From a virus: 64,000 bases of DNA. The notes beneath the pieces were generated by a model, which saw only the letters and a list, made by a program, of their open reading frames with translations, ran no database searches and was not told the DNA's origin. Below, piece by piece: positions 24,701 through 34,500 of this stretch (within the stretch, counting starts at the first letter, position 1; each line of letters begins with the position of its first letter). The position numbers and the translations under genes were made by a program. Location of the stretch: positions 1 to 64,000 of IMG/VR virus record IMGVR_UViG_3300017783_000003. The stretch is one strand, 5' to 3'.

Positions 24701-25230
24701 TGGACGCTCCCATCTTCGGTACACCCATTACTGATGAGAACGGATCTATTATTAGTGTCCCCATTATTGATTCTCCTTGTCCTTACCAAGAACCGCCACG
24801 TATTATTATCACTGGCAACGGTATTGGTTCTTCTGCTATCCCACTTTTGAATGATAAAGGATATGTTTCTGAAGTAAGAGTAACAAGAACTGGTGTAAAC
24901 TATAAGAAGAACAAACCCGAGGGTTTGATGTGTGTTATTGACTCATTCACTCTACTAAATCCTGGTAGAGGATATACAGATGAACCAGAAGTGTTCATTA
25001 ATGGTCAACCTAACCTTGCTGAAGCGAAGGTAAATAGTGATGGATATGTATATAGCGTACAAATCCTAGATAGATCACTAGAATTTTATGAGATTCCAGA
25101 GATTGTCATCCAAGGTGGTGGCGGATCTGGTGCTAGAGTTCTTCCGAGTATCATCTGTAAGGATGCTACAGAACTTGAGCGACTTGGATACGCTAAGATC
25201 GGAACAGGTAAGTATATTGATTGCCCATAA
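21724..25230 (+). CDS. 5: gp5-like hub protein: OB-fold with Calx-beta-type repeats, no lysozyme
   Basis: 1,168 residues (T4 gp5: 575). N-terminal OB-fold: FNWWVGQIESKKGDDPKNSG, GRYRVRIVGHH, ELPWANVMMPVT and GNWVIGFYLDNDKQKPIIMG correspond to T4 gp5. The lysozyme domain that follows in T4 is missing. Instead come amphipathic helices (about 250-430), a Cys cluster (CDGPGPQCQKVKKECTDCG, near 440-460), four Calx-beta/Ig-like repeats (about 526-977, each with an 'AEGERVTFTI ... SADVII' pattern) and C-terminal Gly/Tyr beta repeats. Forms the trimeric hub beneath the tail tube. TAATG-coupled to the needle gene. Confidence 0.8.
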   Translation: MDPVLSSLFPVHQIGSDGFNWWVGQIESKKGDDPKNSGRYRVRIVGHHLKDCDATPTEELPWANVMMPVTTPFSDGGVTGSSVNIEQGNWVIGFYLDNDKQKPIIMGSIGHTAGATLVKNVEKDPSPGSTCKQFTTYLSPNRNPYKHEPIAEEDKLYGETEDEATEGATKPGQAGLPTNAVKGKPSASFVALFAENTATNPNGSKICVDIADPKCGAENDFQGRLKTIVGEMLSANQQSGGQLGSYYVSKVNGALSPYVSEGRRHINRAVRLVKSLIARIKGEIVTKIREGVDFLVQNALTTEKATTDALGNTNTGPVNPDLGIKPFTPVTKRESRLKPIQEFLDNTLGELGCSIEDITDRIARFLTDILMKYLMEAFQNAACLIDNLVNGIINEIAGLLQELINAVLGPLQKILETLAAPLNLIGGAINSVFKLLGISCDGPGPQCQKVKKECTDCGNEDEDDWLDKLLAQIEDGPLAADSVCSDSKQNVGAEDTQVFSVGGIFKPRPDGYIPGSTSPNSITNSITYECSDITVTEGYNAVFKVTRGGNITYSSSISYNIVDLEATFNEDYTGESGGIIGFAPGETEKEVIFRTLRDDISEGDERFLFRFTQGIVPEGVRARFLGGTTFVCTIGDFNLQGGGVLGPSVPPDSSNVSITPIIPGELGGATNPPSQTFRISSDKSYYYNGEIVYFDIYTTNVEDGTELPYSLDGSIDENDIVGDMSGTILINNNIGELEVQLVDDNDGVEVLTLDLINTPASKSVAIVQDETPTFSVTADKNTVAEGERVTFTIRTRNVPDRTVVSYTITGDVSARDILDGRVTGGFVVKNNTAQVVVDITEDGEIEDAELLTFNITNTTASADVIIAPAEIAAQAEDVTSVSVTTDKLEYKEGETITYTVTTENISNGTILNYGMFGTNITPSDIVGGELYGSFIILDNQAKIYIGLEDDGTLESNETLSFKIINTNASADVIITSAEPVPPIDDEPITDPCLDAPIFGTPITDENGSIISVPIIDSPCPYQEPPRIIITGNGIGSSAIPLLNDKGYVSEVRVTRTGVNYKKNKPEGLMCVIDSFTLLNPGRGYTDEPEVFINGQPNLAEAKVNSDGYVYSVQILDRSLEFYEIPEIVIQGGGGSGARVLPSIICKDATELERLGYAKIGTGKYIDCP

Positions 25231-26567
25231 TGTCATTAACTAATAAACCCCTATCAGAAGAGAGACAGGAACAGACAAAAGGACCTGTTCCTAAAGGTGA
25301 AGGAGACTATACTGGTCTCTATGGTGCTCCACCAGTAGAAGCATTCACAGAATTTGGTGATGTTTCTTTTGTCAACTATAAATTTGAAGATGGATCAAAT
25401 GGATTTGCTATTTACTCTGCTGAGTGGGCGTTTCATGTAGACAATACAAATAATTTCATCTTCACTGCAGCACCACCATCTCAGGGTGGATGTGGTGGAA
25501 AAATGATCCAGAAATCCGAAGCAGAAGTGCATAAGACAGGATCGATTAGTACACATGTTACAGGTAGAGCAGATGATGGTGTTACTAAATCATCTGCTAA
25601 AGATGGTAACATAGAGGAAGATAAATTACCTGCATACTCACTTAAAGTAGAAGGAGATGTTCTGATTGAATGTGTCGGTGGTGATGCTTTTATTAAAGGT
25701 GATAGTATCACTCTTAATGCACTGAGTACACTCAACCTAAAATCTGGTAAAGATATTAATATCGAAGCAGGTAAAGGTAGCGGAGCACTCAACATCAATG
25801 CTGGTAAAGTTAAGATGGATGCTGCGTTCTTTGATAAAAAGATAAGTGGTAGAGAATCTACTGAAGGTGCTGGTGAAGTTGATGTTGAACAAACAAAACC
25901 AGGATCATCTACAAATATTAGTACTACTGGTAGTGTAAATTACACTGTCAATGGAGATTATACTCTTGGTGTTAAAAATGATTTCAAAACTATTGTCAAT
26001 GGAGATTATTCTTTACAAGTAGATAAAGATTCTGCCACCAAAGTCACTGGAAATTATTCCATGATTGTTGAAGGTAAAGCAAAGAATATATTCAGGGGTG
26101 TGTCTAAGACATCTAGTCAGCAAGAGTCTTACATTTTAGAGATTGGTCCTGCCAAAAAGAAAATCCCAGCATACAAGATTGACTCTGCTGGTGCTGTTAG
26201 AATTGAAACTCTTACTGATGGTTTGGAAGTATCAACTGCCAAAGGAATTAATACATTATCATTAAGTGAAGAAGATTTCTCCGTTGTCATTGGCAAGAAA
26301 ATGGGATCGATTAATGTCAACCAGAAACTTGCTACTATGTCATGGATGGAGCAGGCTACAGTCACTGCTGGACCAGACAAGGCAGAGATTAGTTACACAG
26401 GAAATACAGTCGCTACAACGACAACTGGTGCCACTATGGAAGCATCAGGTGGAGCACAGAAGGTTGAGGTCAACACAGCACAAACTGTCATCACTGGTGG
26501 GTCAGGGAACATCACTGCAGACACTGCTGGCGTCAGAATTACGGGTACTGCAATCTACCTGAATTGA
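25230..26567 (+). CDS. Tail spike/needle beta-helix protein (gp5 C-terminal type)
   Basis: 445 residues from ATG 25230. After an N-terminal globular part (to about residue 120) it consists of short repeating beta strands (VNYTVNGDYTLGV, TIVNGDYSLQV, TGNYSMIVEG and similar) ending VRITGTAIYLN. Such repeats form the triple-stranded beta-helix that makes the membrane-piercing needle in T4 gp5 and VgrG. Here needle and OB-fold are on separate, coupled genes. The stop codon is part of the -35 box of the next promoter. Confidence 0.75.
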   Translation: MSLTNKPLSEERQEQTKGPVPKGEGDYTGLYGAPPVEAFTEFGDVSFVNYKFEDGSNGFAIYSAEWAFHVDNTNNFIFTAAPPSQGGCGGKMIQKSEAEVHKTGSISTHVTGRADDGVTKSSAKDGNIEEDKLPAYSLKVEGDVLIECVGGDAFIKGDSITLNALSTLNLKSGKDINIEAGKGSGALNINAGKVKMDAAFFDKKISGRESTEGAGEVDVEQTKPGSSTNISTTGSVNYTVNGDYTLGVKNDFKTIVNGDYSLQVDKDSATKVTGNYSMIVEGKAKNIFRGVSKTSSQQESYILEIGPAKKKIPAYKIDSAGAVRIETLTDGLEVSTAKGINTLSLSEEDFSVVIGKKMGSINVNQKLATMSWMEQATVTAGPDKAEISYTGNTVATTTTGATMEASGGAQKVEVNTAQTVITGGSGNITADTAGVRITGTAIYLN

Positions 26568-26592
26568 CAGGACAAAGAACCTGTGCTATAAT
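26564..26592 (+). promoter_or_regulatory. Sigma70-type promoter of the tRNA/oxygenase/cpeT island
   Basis: Perfect TTGACA (26564-26569; contains the TGA stop of the needle gene), 17 bp, perfect TATAAT (26587-26592). Start predicted near 26599, six bases before tRNA-Leu. Confidence 0.9.
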
Positions 26593-26604
26593 TGGTGTTC
26601 ACTT

Positions 26605-26689
26605 GCGAGTGTGGTGAAATTGGTAAACACACCAGACTTAAAATCTGTCGGATGTAACGTCCTTGCGGGTTCAAGTCCCGCCACTCGTA
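26605..26689 (+). tRNA. tRNA-Leu (UAA)
   Basis: 85-nt class II tRNA. Acceptor GCGAGTG / CACTCGT with a G-U end pair and A73, anticodon loop CTTAAAA giving UAA, long variable arm, T-arm GCGGG TTCAAGT CCCGC. No encoded CCA. Its 3' end is one base before the next ATG, so RNase processing would trim the mRNA to a nearly leaderless 5' end. Confidence 0.95.
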
Positions 26690-26690
26690 T

Positions 26691-27233
26691 ATGAAAATTA
26701 TCTTTCCCACACATTTCTATTGGATTTTTGACGTTCCAAACTTCAAAGAAGTTCTGGACTACTGTGACAAACAAACTAATTATTCTGACACCCCTTCCTG
26801 GGCATCAATGTGCAACATTCGCACTATTAGTTTAGACATTAACGAACTATTTCCTATTATCGAACCATCAGTAACCTTATTTTTGGATGAGATGAAAGAA
26901 GATGTAGAGTTGTTGCCTACTAAAGAACCATGGTTGAATTTTTATGAGCGTGGAGGACACCAAGAAATCCACGATCATCCATCAGATATTGTCAGCGTCA
27001 TGTTCTTGAATGATGGAAAGAATTTTTCAGAATTTTTCTTTTATAATAGACATGGAAGAGATTTGAATGATGCTTGGAGAGATTCTAGTAAATTCTCCCT
27101 ACATACTACATGGTCTCCAGAAATAACTGCTGGTCAGATTATTTTTTTCCCTGGACACATGCTTCATGGAGTTACACAACATGATAATGATACAATAAGA
27201 AAAACTTTGGCGTGTAACTTCACAATTAAATGA
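26691..27233 (+). CDS. 2OG-Fe(II) oxygenase-like protein
   Basis: 180 residues. IHDHPSDIVSVMFLNDG (about residues 98-114) supplies the first metal ligands (HDH), and IIFFPGHMLHGVTQHDNDTIRKTLACNF (split: FFPGHMLHGV about 151-160; R at about 170) the distal His and Arg. Same PF13759-type design as the genes at 1058, 1632 and 61049. Substrate unknown. Transcribed with tRNA-Leu and cpeT. There is no room for a ribosome site because the tRNA ends just before the ATG. Confidence 0.75.
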   Translation: MKIIFPTHFYWIFDVPNFKEVLDYCDKQTNYSDTPSWASMCNIRTISLDINELFPIIEPSVTLFLDEMKEDVELLPTKEPWLNFYERGGHQEIHDHPSDIVSVMFLNDGKNFSEFFFYNRHGRDLNDAWRDSSKFSLHTTWSPEITAGQIIFFPGHMLHGVTQHDNDTIRKTLACNFTIK

Positions 27234-27532
27234 TAAATACACAGTGTTGGTTCGATAACATGAAGGACAAATATCAACTGACTCAGGGTTATCGTTTTTA
27301 TGAGGGGCATATTGTACTTATGTACTTCATTCAAGGTATGCCTTATACATTTGATGATCTTAATCAACTTATACAGGATCACCCGTCAGTACAAACAGAA
27401 GCATTAGAACATCGAGATTTTGATGATACTGATTTGTACAAAACGTCCTCATATCTTGTCAGTGAAGAGGTGCATCCATTAATGTTTGAGTTACATGTAG
27501 ACAATCCCGAACTATTACCAAAAGATGATTGA
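27230..27532 (+). CDS. Hypothetical protein before cpeT, 100 aa
   Basis: Starts at an ATGA overlap; ATG 27261 (MKDKYQLTQGYRF) is an alternative that would suit a late promoter at 27232. Acidic, with GHIVLMYFIQGMPYTFDDLN and a C-terminal FELHVDNPELLPKDD. No family recognised. Overlaps cpeT by 8 bases. Confidence 0.55.
   Translation: MINTQCWFDNMKDKYQLTQGYRFYEGHIVLMYFIQGMPYTFDDLNQLIQDHPSVQTEALEHRDFDDTDLYKTSSYLVSEEVHPLMFELHVDNPELLPKDD
27232..27239 (+). promoter_or_regulatory. Possible late promoter inside the island
   Basis: GATAAATA, 22 bases before the alternative start at 27261. It also encodes codons 2-4 of the longer reading, so its role is uncertain. Confidence 0.3.
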
Positions 27533-28079
27533 CGAATTTAATTTATTATTAGAAGGAAAATTTCAGAATAAGCATCAAGCATTTTGCAACCCCAGCAAAT
27601 TTGCTTTCATTAGAATAACCCATACCAGTATCGGTGATGGATTATTTTATGGCGAACAGGCATATAATCACAATCTAAATTCTCCATACAGACAATTTGT
27701 ATTGGAACCTACAACTGAAATTTACACAGACAAAAGTGGTAAAGATTTTAAGCGAATTCGTATCCTCAACTATAATGTTTTAGAACCTCAAGAATTTAAA
27801 GGACTTAAAAATCTTGACAAACTTGACAGAAGTATGCTAGAATACAAAGATGGTTGTGATGTCATTATGCATCGAACCAAGAAAAATCATTTCACAGGAG
27901 GTTTGAAATGTAAAACATGTATGGTTGATTGGGGTGGTACTGAAACTTATCTAAACAATACTATTGAGATGCTCTATGACATGTATATGGTTGAGGATAA
28001 AGGTATAAATCCTGTAACAAACAAGCAAGTATGGGGATCGCAATACGGTAGGTTTGAATTTCGGAGAATGACTGACTAG
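27525..28079 (+). CDS. cpeT: CpeT/CpcT-family phycobilin lyase-like protein
   Basis: 184 residues. F-NKHQAFCNPSKFAFIRIT, EQAYNHNLNSPYRQFVLEP, RIRILNYNV, a Cys pair GLKCKTCMVDWGG-ETYLNN, and the C-terminal NPVTNKQVWGSQYGRFEFRR match CpcT/CpeT chromophore lyases, which attach phycobilin to phycobiliprotein Cys. Cyanophages infecting phycoerythrin-bearing hosts commonly carry cpeT, presumably to alter light harvesting during infection. Length normal. Confidence 0.88.
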   Translation: MIDEFNLLLEGKFQNKHQAFCNPSKFAFIRITHTSIGDGLFYGEQAYNHNLNSPYRQFVLEPTTEIYTDKSGKDFKRIRILNYNVLEPQEFKGLKNLDKLDRSMLEYKDGCDVIMHRTKKNHFTGGLKCKTCMVDWGGTETYLNNTIEMLYDMYMVEDKGINPVTNKQVWGSQYGRFEFRRMTD

Positions 28080-28090
28080 TAATAATATTA

Positions 28091-28171
28091 GCCCAAGTGG
28101 TGGAATGGTAGACACGCAAGTCTTAGGAACTTGTGTCGAAAGACGTGAAGGTTCGAGTCCTTTCTTGGGCA
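28091..28171 (+). tRNA. tRNA-Leu (UAG)
   Basis: 81-nt class II tRNA. Acceptor GCCCAAG / CTTGGGC with A73, anticodon stem CAAGT / ACTTG with loop CTTAGGA giving UAG, variable arm around TGTCGAAAGACG, T-arm AAGG TTCGAGT CCTT. No encoded CCA. Confidence 0.93.
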
Positions 28172-28205
28172 TGGGATTCTAAATCCCTATAACAAATCGA
28201 TGGAT

Positions 28206-28233
28206 TTGGAGAATTTTTCTCCACCATTTTTTT
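28206..28233 (+). terminator. Terminator after tRNA-Leu (UAG)
   Basis: GGAGAA (28208-28213), loop TTT, TTCTCC (28217-28222), then four bases and a T7 run. It splits the island into two transcription segments or works as a processing site. Confidence 0.6.
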
Positions 28234-28257
28234 CTCAAAAAAGTCGAGGTAACGGAT

Positions 28258-28398
28258 ATGACTCTTCTATCAAAGAAAGATCATGATATGGTGATTGAGG
28301 CATTAGAAACTTTAATTTCATTTAAAACCGATGATTCTAGACCAGAATACCAAGATTTACTTATGTGGGTAAAAACTAAATCCAAAGAGGCGTTTTAA
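28258..28398 (+). CDS. 46-residue micro-protein between tRNAs
   Basis: ATG preceded by GAGGT at a good distance. The product MTLLSKKDHDMVIEALETLI then SFKTDDSRPEYQDLLMWVKT is helical with balanced charge. Its stop is immediately followed by the first base of tRNA-Asn. No family recognised. Confidence 0.55.
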   Translation: MTLLSKKDHDMVIEALETLISFKTDDSRPEYQDLLMWVKTKSKEAF

Positions 28399-28470
28399 TC
28401 CCAAGTAGCTCAGTGGCAGAGCCGCCGACTGTTAATCGGCTGGTCGCTGGTTCAAATCCAGCCTTGGGAG
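28399..28470 (+). tRNA. tRNA-Asn (GUU)
   Basis: 72-nt tRNA. Acceptor TCCCAAG / CTTGGGA with G73, anticodon stem CCGAC/ATCGG region with GTT, T-arm GCTGG TTCAAAT CCAGC. No encoded CCA. Third tRNA of the island. Confidence 0.95.
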
Positions 28471-28512
28471 TTGGCGATACTGCCAAACCAGAACCCCTTC
28501 CGTGTGACACAG

Positions 28513-28537
28513 AACCTTCCCTTAGGGGGAGGTTTTG
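28513..28537 (+). terminator. Terminator closing the tRNA/cpeT island
   Basis: AACCTTCCC (28513-28521), loop TTAG, GGGGAGGTT (28526-28534), 9-bp stem with one G-U, then TTTTG. Directly precedes the strongest late promoter of the window. Confidence 0.75.
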
Positions 28538-28540
28538 TTG

Positions 28541-28548
28541 TATAAATA
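28541..28548 (+). promoter_or_regulatory. Consensus T4-type late promoter of the tail-fibre operon
   Basis: Exact TATAAATA, 42 bases before the ATG at 28590. Isolates fibre expression from the tRNA island by sitting just behind its terminator. Confidence 0.8.
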
Positions 28549-28589
28549 CTTTGAGGAAAAAAAGTAGCGCCCAATAGGTTTCGGTAATT

Positions 28590-31500
28590 ATGGCTCTTAC
28601 AAGACTTGATAATCTGTATTCAAGTAAAACTGGTAAATATCTTTATGTCTCCCCTGACGATTTTAATGCAACAGATTCTCTTGACAACAGAGGTAATTCC
28701 CCTCTAAGACCTTTCAAGACAATCCAGAGAGCATTTATCGAGGTCGCAAGATTCTCGTATTTGCCTGGTAAAGATGATGACAGATTTGACCAGTTCAGCA
28801 TTATGCTGATGCCTGGTGATCACTATATTGATAACCGTCCTGGTATTGTAGATTTAAACAATGCTGGTCGTCAGCGTTATTTTGACTCTAGAAATTTAAT
28901 TAATGCAAACCGAACTGAAATTGTTGATCGTGCATTTGGACAAATTGTTATTGATTATGATGAATCTGCATGGGGAGTAGATTGGGTAGTTACTGGTGAT
29001 GATGTAGTTGGTCCTTCCCCAGATGCTCTGCGTAGAGGACAAGGTGCATATCGCCTTATTCAGAAAAATAGAACCGAAATTATTGATGCTGCTATTGCCG
29101 CTATTGCCGCAGCACATCCTACATTTGTATATCCAGGTGGAAATGATGTAAAGTGTCGTAGAGATACTGGATTCTTCATTGATTCTCTATCTCTTGACAT
29201 CTCTTTGGGTGGTGCAAACGTATATACTAGAAAATTCCTACAAGGTTATTTTAACGGCAATACTTGGGTAGACAATGGTCTACAAGACGAGGAAGCAGAA
29301 TCCATTACTGCTTTTGAGGCGGCAAGAGACCAGATGAAACTGGCACTCACCAACCAATTAACCTATAAAGATCTTACTCTCACTCCCGACCCTTCTACAG
29401 GTAGCAATACTAATACAGCATCCTGCTCAGGTATTCAGCAAAATATCGAAAACCTGACAACTCTTGTAACGACTTACATCAATCAGGGCAATATTGATGA
29501 TTTAGAAACTGTATCACCAGAAACAAGACCTGATGTTGGTCCTGGTGAGTCTAAGTGTAAGCGTGATATTGGTTATATTGTTGATGCTGTTGGTTCTGAC
29601 ATCGGAAACGGTGGAAATGCAAGTATCATTGCTGCAACAAAAGCATATTTTGATGGTGGTCTTCCTTTAATCAATGGTTTAGTTGGTGAAGAAGCCCAAT
29701 CTGTAATCGCATTCGCTCAAGCAGGCGAAATGATGAAAAAAGCGGTTACAAACCAACTATTTGCCAAGGATCTGACTATTTCCCCTGGTCCTGCATATTA
29801 TGGTGTTGGTAACACATTAGAGCCAAATCTTCCATCTGGCAATGGTGCTGCATGTATTGATGTTCAAAATACCATCGATACTCTCATTGCTATTATCAAC
29901 ACATCCATCTCTAATGGCAATCTAAACGAATTAGATGATTTAGAGGTTAGTGGTGATATTCCTGTATTCTACTATGATCAAGCGAAGAAAGAGTGGAATG
30001 ATCAGTCTGTTCTAGATCTCTCCAATCCTGATAACGTACTCTATAAGTTCAATGCCTCCACAGGTGGTGCTATTGTTCCTAGAGGATGTTCTTTGGTCGG
30101 TTATGACCTTCGTCGTACCATCGTACGTCCTCTCTATGTTCCTGATCCTGCAGATGGAACACAGGATAGAACAACTATCTTTAATCTCACGGGTGGTTGC
30201 TACCTCTGGCAGTTCACCATCAAAGACGGTGACTTAACCTCCAACTCTCCACTGTATGATGATGCAGCAAAAGTTGGTAAAGTATACTTCCAGAAGGGTA
30301 ATAATTCTCAGTTAGCAATTCCTGAGTATTCTCACCACAAAATCTGCATCATGGAGTATGCAGAGAATGCAGAACTCGATGCATACTACCTTAAAGTTGG
30401 TAAGTCATTCTCCTTATTCCAAGATTCTATCGATGAAGGTAATTTAGAAACTTTACCACAAGAAAATAGAATTGTCGGACCTTTGTCCGATACAAGAAAT
30501 ATCACCAAATTGAAGTTGCTTGAGCAGTATCAAGCAAATGGCAAGGATTATGTCAATATTGAAGCAACTACCAAGATTCCTCATGGTTATTTCATTGGTC
30601 AGTACATCGCTATAGTTGACAATGGACTGAATGAAGTTCTGAACGGAACATTCAAAGTCACCTATATTGACCTAGAAGACCCCCGAATCTTCCGCTATGA
30701 CGTAGAGACTACTCTACAACTTCTATCGCCCTTGGAGGTCAATGCAGAGGGTTATACGCCTTCTACAACACCAGAACTAGATCTCAACTGTAGAGCACAA
30801 GCAGAAATTGACTCTGTTGAGTCTGCTTCTCCATACGTCTTTAACTGCTCTATCCGATCCACTTGGGGTCAGTGCGGTATGTGGGCTAATGGTGCCAAAG
30901 CTACTGGATTCCGTAGCATGGTCGTAGCTCAATATACTGGGGTGAGCCTTCAAAAAGATGATAGGGCATTCATCCGTTATGATGAGTTTAGTAATACTTG
31001 GAACCAGGCATCACTAACTGATGCTTTCGCCACCACTGCTTATCACACCAAAGGTGATGCATATTGGAAGGATGACTGGAGAAACTTCCACATTCGTGCT
31101 TCTAATGATGCATTTATTCAGTGCGTCTCGGTCTTTGCTGTTGGTTTCTTCGATCACTTCCTGATGGAAAGTGGTGGAGACATGTCCATCACGAACTCAA
31201 ACTCCAACTTTGGTAATACATCACTTCATGCGATTGGTTTCAAAGGATTTGCATTCAACCAGGATAAAGGTGGTTTTGTAACAGACATCGTTCCTGTTGA
31301 AAAAATTGATGATACTGAGTTCAACTTTGAACAGAATAAGTATTACTCCCTCGCAATTCAACCAACAAAAGATCCTAACAACGACACCAGACTATATTAT
31401 GGTGCTGATAACGCATATGATCCATTCGCAAAACCAGCAACTAGCATCAGTGGTTATCGACTTGGTGCTTTAACAAATGAGAAATTATATCTCAATATCA

Positions 31501-34500
31501 AGTCTGCAGCTGGTCCTACAATTCCCTTCAATGCAACTCTAGAACCATCAGGTTTTACTAGATACGCATCTGCAATCGAATCTCTTAATCCTGATGGCAT
31601 CACCATCAACAACAATGCTCAGGATGCTGCCAATTTAATTGAAGCAAACAAAGAATTCATCCAGAAGGAAGCATACGGATACATCACATCTAAGTATCCT
31701 GCACTTTTATCTAACACTAACATTACTATTGGTAAGTGTGAAAGAGATATCGGTTACTTCGTTGATGCCGTTATTACTGACCTGAGACTGGGTGGTAATA
31801 TTAACGTCATTAAGGCAGCAGAAGGTTACTACGTTGGTGGTCAACTTGCATACATCGAAAGTGAACTGAATGAATCACTTGATGCTTATGATTATGTTAA
31901 AAATCTCTGTATCGCAGCAATGCGTAACTTTGATTATTTAATTCGTAGAGTTAGTACAGTTAACAACTCTCCAATTGTTGACATTGGCGACACCAGTGGT
32001 ATTATTGTTGGTATGCAAGCAGTTCAGTATGAATATACTACTGACAACTTTACTAACGGTAGACTTAACCCTGGTGCTACTCCAACAACAACTCAAATTC
32101 CTGCTGGTGCATATGTCAGGAGAATTATTGACTCTTCTAGAGTTGAACTTGGTGCTGCTGGCAGTTATCTGAACACAGGTCTTACTGTCAATGCTAATTC
32201 TACTGGTAATGGAGCATATATTTACTTCTCCTTACCTCAAACATCTTCACCAAGTGACAGTGTAAATGCACTTAGTGGTGTGTGGTCTTCTGTATCTGCT
32301 GTTAAAGATCCAACAGTTCTGCAAGATACCACAACTTGGGGTGACTTTGATCCTGATGGTTATCCTGAGTGTTCTGGTATTGCTACAACAATCCAAGGAT
32401 ACTTTAGAAATGTATCTCTTATCCTCAGTCAAGGTCTTACTGTTGTAAATGGTAGATATGCCGATGCTGCTAACTTAATTGAAGCAAACAAAGCATTTAT
32501 TGCTAATGAAGCACTCGAAAGAATGCTTTTAGCAAATCCAGGATTTAGTGTTCCAGGTGGAAATGTTAACTGCTTGGATGATGTTAACGGTGTTATGGAT
32601 GCGTTGATTTTCAACGTACGTTACGGCGAGAACAATAAAATTTATGAAGCAGGTGAACTGTATGTTCAAAATCCAACTGTTGTCGAAGGTGAAAGAGAAG
32701 AATCTGTAGAAGTTTACCTTAATGTGAGAAACATTGCCACTCAGGTGATGAGAAATGAGTCAGTTACAGTATCTGGTAGTCACGGATTGACTCAGATTAT
32801 TGATAACAGCGTTATTCCTGACTACAACGCAGATGGCACTCTGGCAACGCCACTTTGTCAGGATGTTGCTGGAACCATCACTACTTTGATGGCTATTGTT
32901 ACTCAGTCGATTGGTACTTCAATTCTACCTGGAAATCTTATTGGTATTACTAAGACAACTCCAGATTTTACTACCATCACTAGAGAAGAACCAACTCTAG
33001 ACACAGCAAATCTTGCTGCTAGAGCAACTCTATTCACAATTTTCGTTGATGGTGCTACCACCAACCCACACAATTTTGAAACTGGAACCCCAGTTAGACT
33101 GGTTCCAAAAGCAAAAGCGGGTACAAATCCCGACAAACGTGTTATTAGACTTCCAAAAGGTTTCGATACCAACAGTATCTATTATGTAATCGCTCCTGGA
33201 AGAAATACACAACCAGAAAATTATTCCGATTTCTCCAAATACGAAGATATCTTCAGTTCACAAGCATCAACCAAGTTAATGCTTGCATCAACTAGAGAGA
33301 ATGCTGCTGCTGGTATCTATATTTACTCTTCAGAAACAGAAGCAGTTGATTCTAATGTTGAAATTCAACTGTTCCAATATGTACTTGACAGTAAGTATGA
33401 TCTACATCAGTACACTTGTAATTTCCCATCTGGAAGAACAGATGTCATTCAAACAGATGTACCCCACATCTTTGATGTTCCTGCGTCCACAGAAACTATT
33501 CATAAGATCTTCTTCAGAACATTTGGAGAAGATAGTGAGTCTAGACTACCTTCTATTGCAGGTGCAGATCAACTAGATCCTGGTGTTTACTATTACGCAA
33601 GATACAATAGTGCTAAGACATTTAGTGTCCACACAACTATTGCAGACGCTATTGCTGGTGTACAAAATATCACATTCACACCAAATTCTGGATATAACTG
33701 GTACGTATTCTGTGATAAGCGTACATCTCCAGTTAAATTTGACGCTTCTAGAACTGATGAGGACACAAGTACTGGTCAATGGTACATGCAAGTTAAAGAT
33801 GAATCTGGTAACGCAGACAACATCCTTAACAGATACCATGAACTAGGAAGCACTCTTAAAGATAAAAGATCCAAGAACGCTTATTACACCAGACTTAAAG
33901 ATGAAAGACCTGCGGAAGATAGAATCTATCGTCTCCGTTATGTTATTCCTAAGTATGCAGAAGGTGTACGTGATCCCCTTAACGGTTTTGTCATTAAAGT
34001 AAGATCAGACACAACCAGAAAACTACTACCACAGAAGATTGTTCTAGCACCAGTTGCAACAGGATCTCCTGATGTTGCTACATTCAATATCCCTATTGTT
34101 GATGATCAAGGCAATACTATTCAACAACAATTAGGTTTAACTTCCAGTCAACTTGATCCAAGTTTCTCCTATGATCCTTACAACATCAATAGTGTTAAGG
34201 TTATTCCTAGTGATAAAACTACATCTAAGGTTTCGTTCAGTATTCAGTCTGCTCGACAAGTAACTGTTGGTTCTGATCAACGTCTAGAACTATCTGTTTT
34301 CGATCATACAATTACTAATGATGCATTAAGGAACGATACCTTCGTTACTGTTCGTATTGAAGCTCCACAAAATGATACATTTAGATCTAATTCTGGTTTA
34401 AATGAGATCACTTGGTCTGGTAATTCTACTGGTTCTGGTCTTGTTCAGGCATATTTAACTGTCCCTGGAACAGATCTTCATTATCTCATCATCAGAAACA

